7,600 nt of DNA from an uncultured Clostridia bacterium (GTDB lineage: Bacteria > Bacillota > Clostridia > Lachnospirales > Anaerotignaceae): assembly GCA_947036475.1 (NCBI GenBank), contig CAMQRG010000098.1, positions 1 to 7,600 of the forward strand. Reading direction: 5' to 3'. Positions within the stretch are counted from its first letter, which is position 1. Each line of letters starts with the position of its first letter. Of the stretch, positions 7,246 to 7,600 are shown one piece after another. The notes under the pieces are model-generated. The model saw nothing but the letters and a program-made list of their open reading frames with translations. It made no database searches and was not told the DNA's origin. Both the position numbers and the translations under genes were made by a program.

Positions 7246-7302
7246 GGCGTTTGACTTAAGAGATGGACTCAAGAAAAAGTTATTTTCTTAAGTCAAACTG
7301 CC
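7246..7302 (+). terminator. Long inverted repeat after the aro cluster, possible terminator
   Basis: GTTTGACTTAAGA at 7249-7261 is the exact reverse complement of 7286-7298. With base 7299 bulged out, GGC at 7246-7248 also pairs with GCC at 7300-7302, giving a 16-pair stem and a loop of roughly 20 bases. It lies 13 bases after the aroQ stop in the gap between convergent genes, where a terminator serving both directions is expected. Against a standard intrinsic terminator: the stem is AT-rich, the loop is long, and no uninterrupted T run follows on either strand, only a T-rich stretch on the plus strand. It could instead be a remnant of a small repeat element or an RNA-processing site. Confidence 0.5.
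7266..7294 (+). repeat. Inner hairpin overlapping the long inverted repeat
   Basis: GACTCAAGAAAA at 7266-7277 pairs with TTTTCTTAAGTC at 7283-7294, with one C-A mismatch (7270 with 7290) and a five-base loop AGTTA. The right arm is shared with the outer stem. The left arm begins GACTCAAGA, a one-mismatch copy of GACTTAAGA at 7253-7261. The two left arms therefore compete for one right arm, so only one hairpin can form at a time. Function unknown. Confidence 0.5.
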
Positions 7303-7349
7303 CATGCTTCACTTATTGTTTTCATTACTTATTTGCCTGATTTCGATTT

Positions 7350-7579
7350 TCATGCCTGATATGGCACATTTTTCTTGTGTTCCAGTTTTAGCTGCAACAT
7401 TTCCAAACTATCGTATACCAAATCATACTGTTCGTCCGTCCATTCCTCCGTTAATTGCCTGTTATATTCTCCCAAGGCCTCGATTAAAGATATATATACC
7501 GCTCTCGCATTTCTGTGAGATATAGCCTTTTATTCCGCTTATCAGACGAGTCTGTTTCCCGCACGATATAGCCCTTTGC
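7350..7579 (-). pseudogene. MarR-family transcriptional regulator, C-terminal part, frame broken
   Basis: On the minus strand, reading from 7579, one frame gives AKGYIVRETDSSDKRNKRLY followed by LTE. That is the wing of a MarR winged helix (the D-x-x-D-x-R pattern, then LYLTE). This frame stops at 7486-7484. The adjacent frame continues with NARAVYISLIEALGEYNRQL and runs to a TGA at 7352-7350, which matches the C-terminal dimerisation helices of the same family. Adding one A in the AAA run complementary to 7510-7512 would restore a continuous 76-residue reading, with LTENARAVY in the place of the family's usual LTEKGRAVY. The N-terminal half with the DNA-recognition helix lies beyond the contig end. 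This may be a true pseudogene or a sequencing error near a poorly covered end. The gene is convergent to the aro cluster; its target is unknown. Confidence 0.75.
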
Positions 7580-7600
7580 CTGTCTCTTATACACATCTGA
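7580..7600 (-). other. Residual Nextera/Tn5 adapter sequence (artefact)
   Basis: Bases 7580-7598 are the exact reverse complement of the 19-base hyperactive-Tn5 mosaic end AGATGTGTATAAGAGACAG. The next two bases, GA, are those expected from the Illumina Nextera read 1 adapter. This is untrimmed library adapter, not genomic DNA or a natural transposon. Genomic sequence ends at about 7579, inside the MarR-family gene. Confidence 0.95.

Noticed and set aside
7249..7298. The inverted repeat as an operator for the neighbouring MarR-family protein.
   Set aside because: It lies downstream of the regulator and of the aro cluster, away from any visible promoter, and the arms are too far apart for a usual MarR site.
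7334..7360. TGCCTGAT occurs twice, at 7334-7341 and 7353-7360.
   Set aside because: An eight-base direct repeat flanking the MarR stop codon, with no further structure, is easily due to chance.
7304..7525. A 73-codon plus-strand open frame beginning in the right arm of the hairpin.
   Set aside because: It is antisense to the recognisable MarR-family coding sequence, has a composition typical of a shadow frame, and shows no ribosome binding site.
7580..7598. A natural Tn5/IS50 end or target site.
   Set aside because: The sequence is the engineered mosaic end followed by the first two bases of a commercial adapter and stops exactly at the window edge; no transposase gene is present.

Overview
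The window reads as one end of a bacterial contig, most likely from a Clostridia-class Firmicute (a Lachnospiraceae- or Oscillospiraceae-like gut anaerobe would fit). This is inference. It rests on strong AGGAGG-type ribosome binding sites before nearly every gene, a Thermotoga-type DAHP synthase with an N-terminal ferredoxin-like domain, and the Firmicute-style AroA (GESGSTLRFL) and AroC (GGGHFSGRLTA) motifs. The standard code with TGA as stop fits all genes.

Layout: bases 2-1804 are the 3' nine-tenths or so of a glutamine-dependent NAD+ synthetase (nadE). Bases 1901-7232 are a tightly packed aromatic-biosynthesis cluster on the same strand: aroF (DAHP synthase), aroB (dehydroquinate synthase), aroA (EPSP synthase), aroC (chorismate synthase), and a fused gene that joins an AroQ-type chorismate mutase to a type II 3-dehydroquinate dehydratase. 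Gaps are 37, 30, -11 and +11 bases, so this is almost certainly one operon with translational coupling at its end. Bases 7233-7349 separate the cluster from a convergent gene and hold two overlapping, mutually exclusive hairpins. Bases 7350-7579 on the minus strand are the C-terminal half of a MarR-family regulator whose frame is broken by what looks like a one-base deletion. The last 21 bases (7580-7600) are not genomic: they are the Tn5/Nextera mosaic end plus two adapter bases, left from library preparation.

Functionally, the cluster supplies steps 1, 2, 3, 6 and 7 of the shikimate pathway plus the first step from chorismate toward phenylalanine and tyrosine. Shikimate dehydrogenase (aroE) and shikimate kinase (aroK) are not in the window and must be encoded elsewhere. 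The most unusual item is the chorismate mutase-dehydroquinase fusion, which ties an early step of the trunk pathway to the first branch-point enzyme after it. I see no tRNA, rRNA, CRISPR array, insertion sequence or phage gene. Nothing here looks like a wholly new system; the fusion enzyme, the broken regulator and the adapter end are the points worth a second look.
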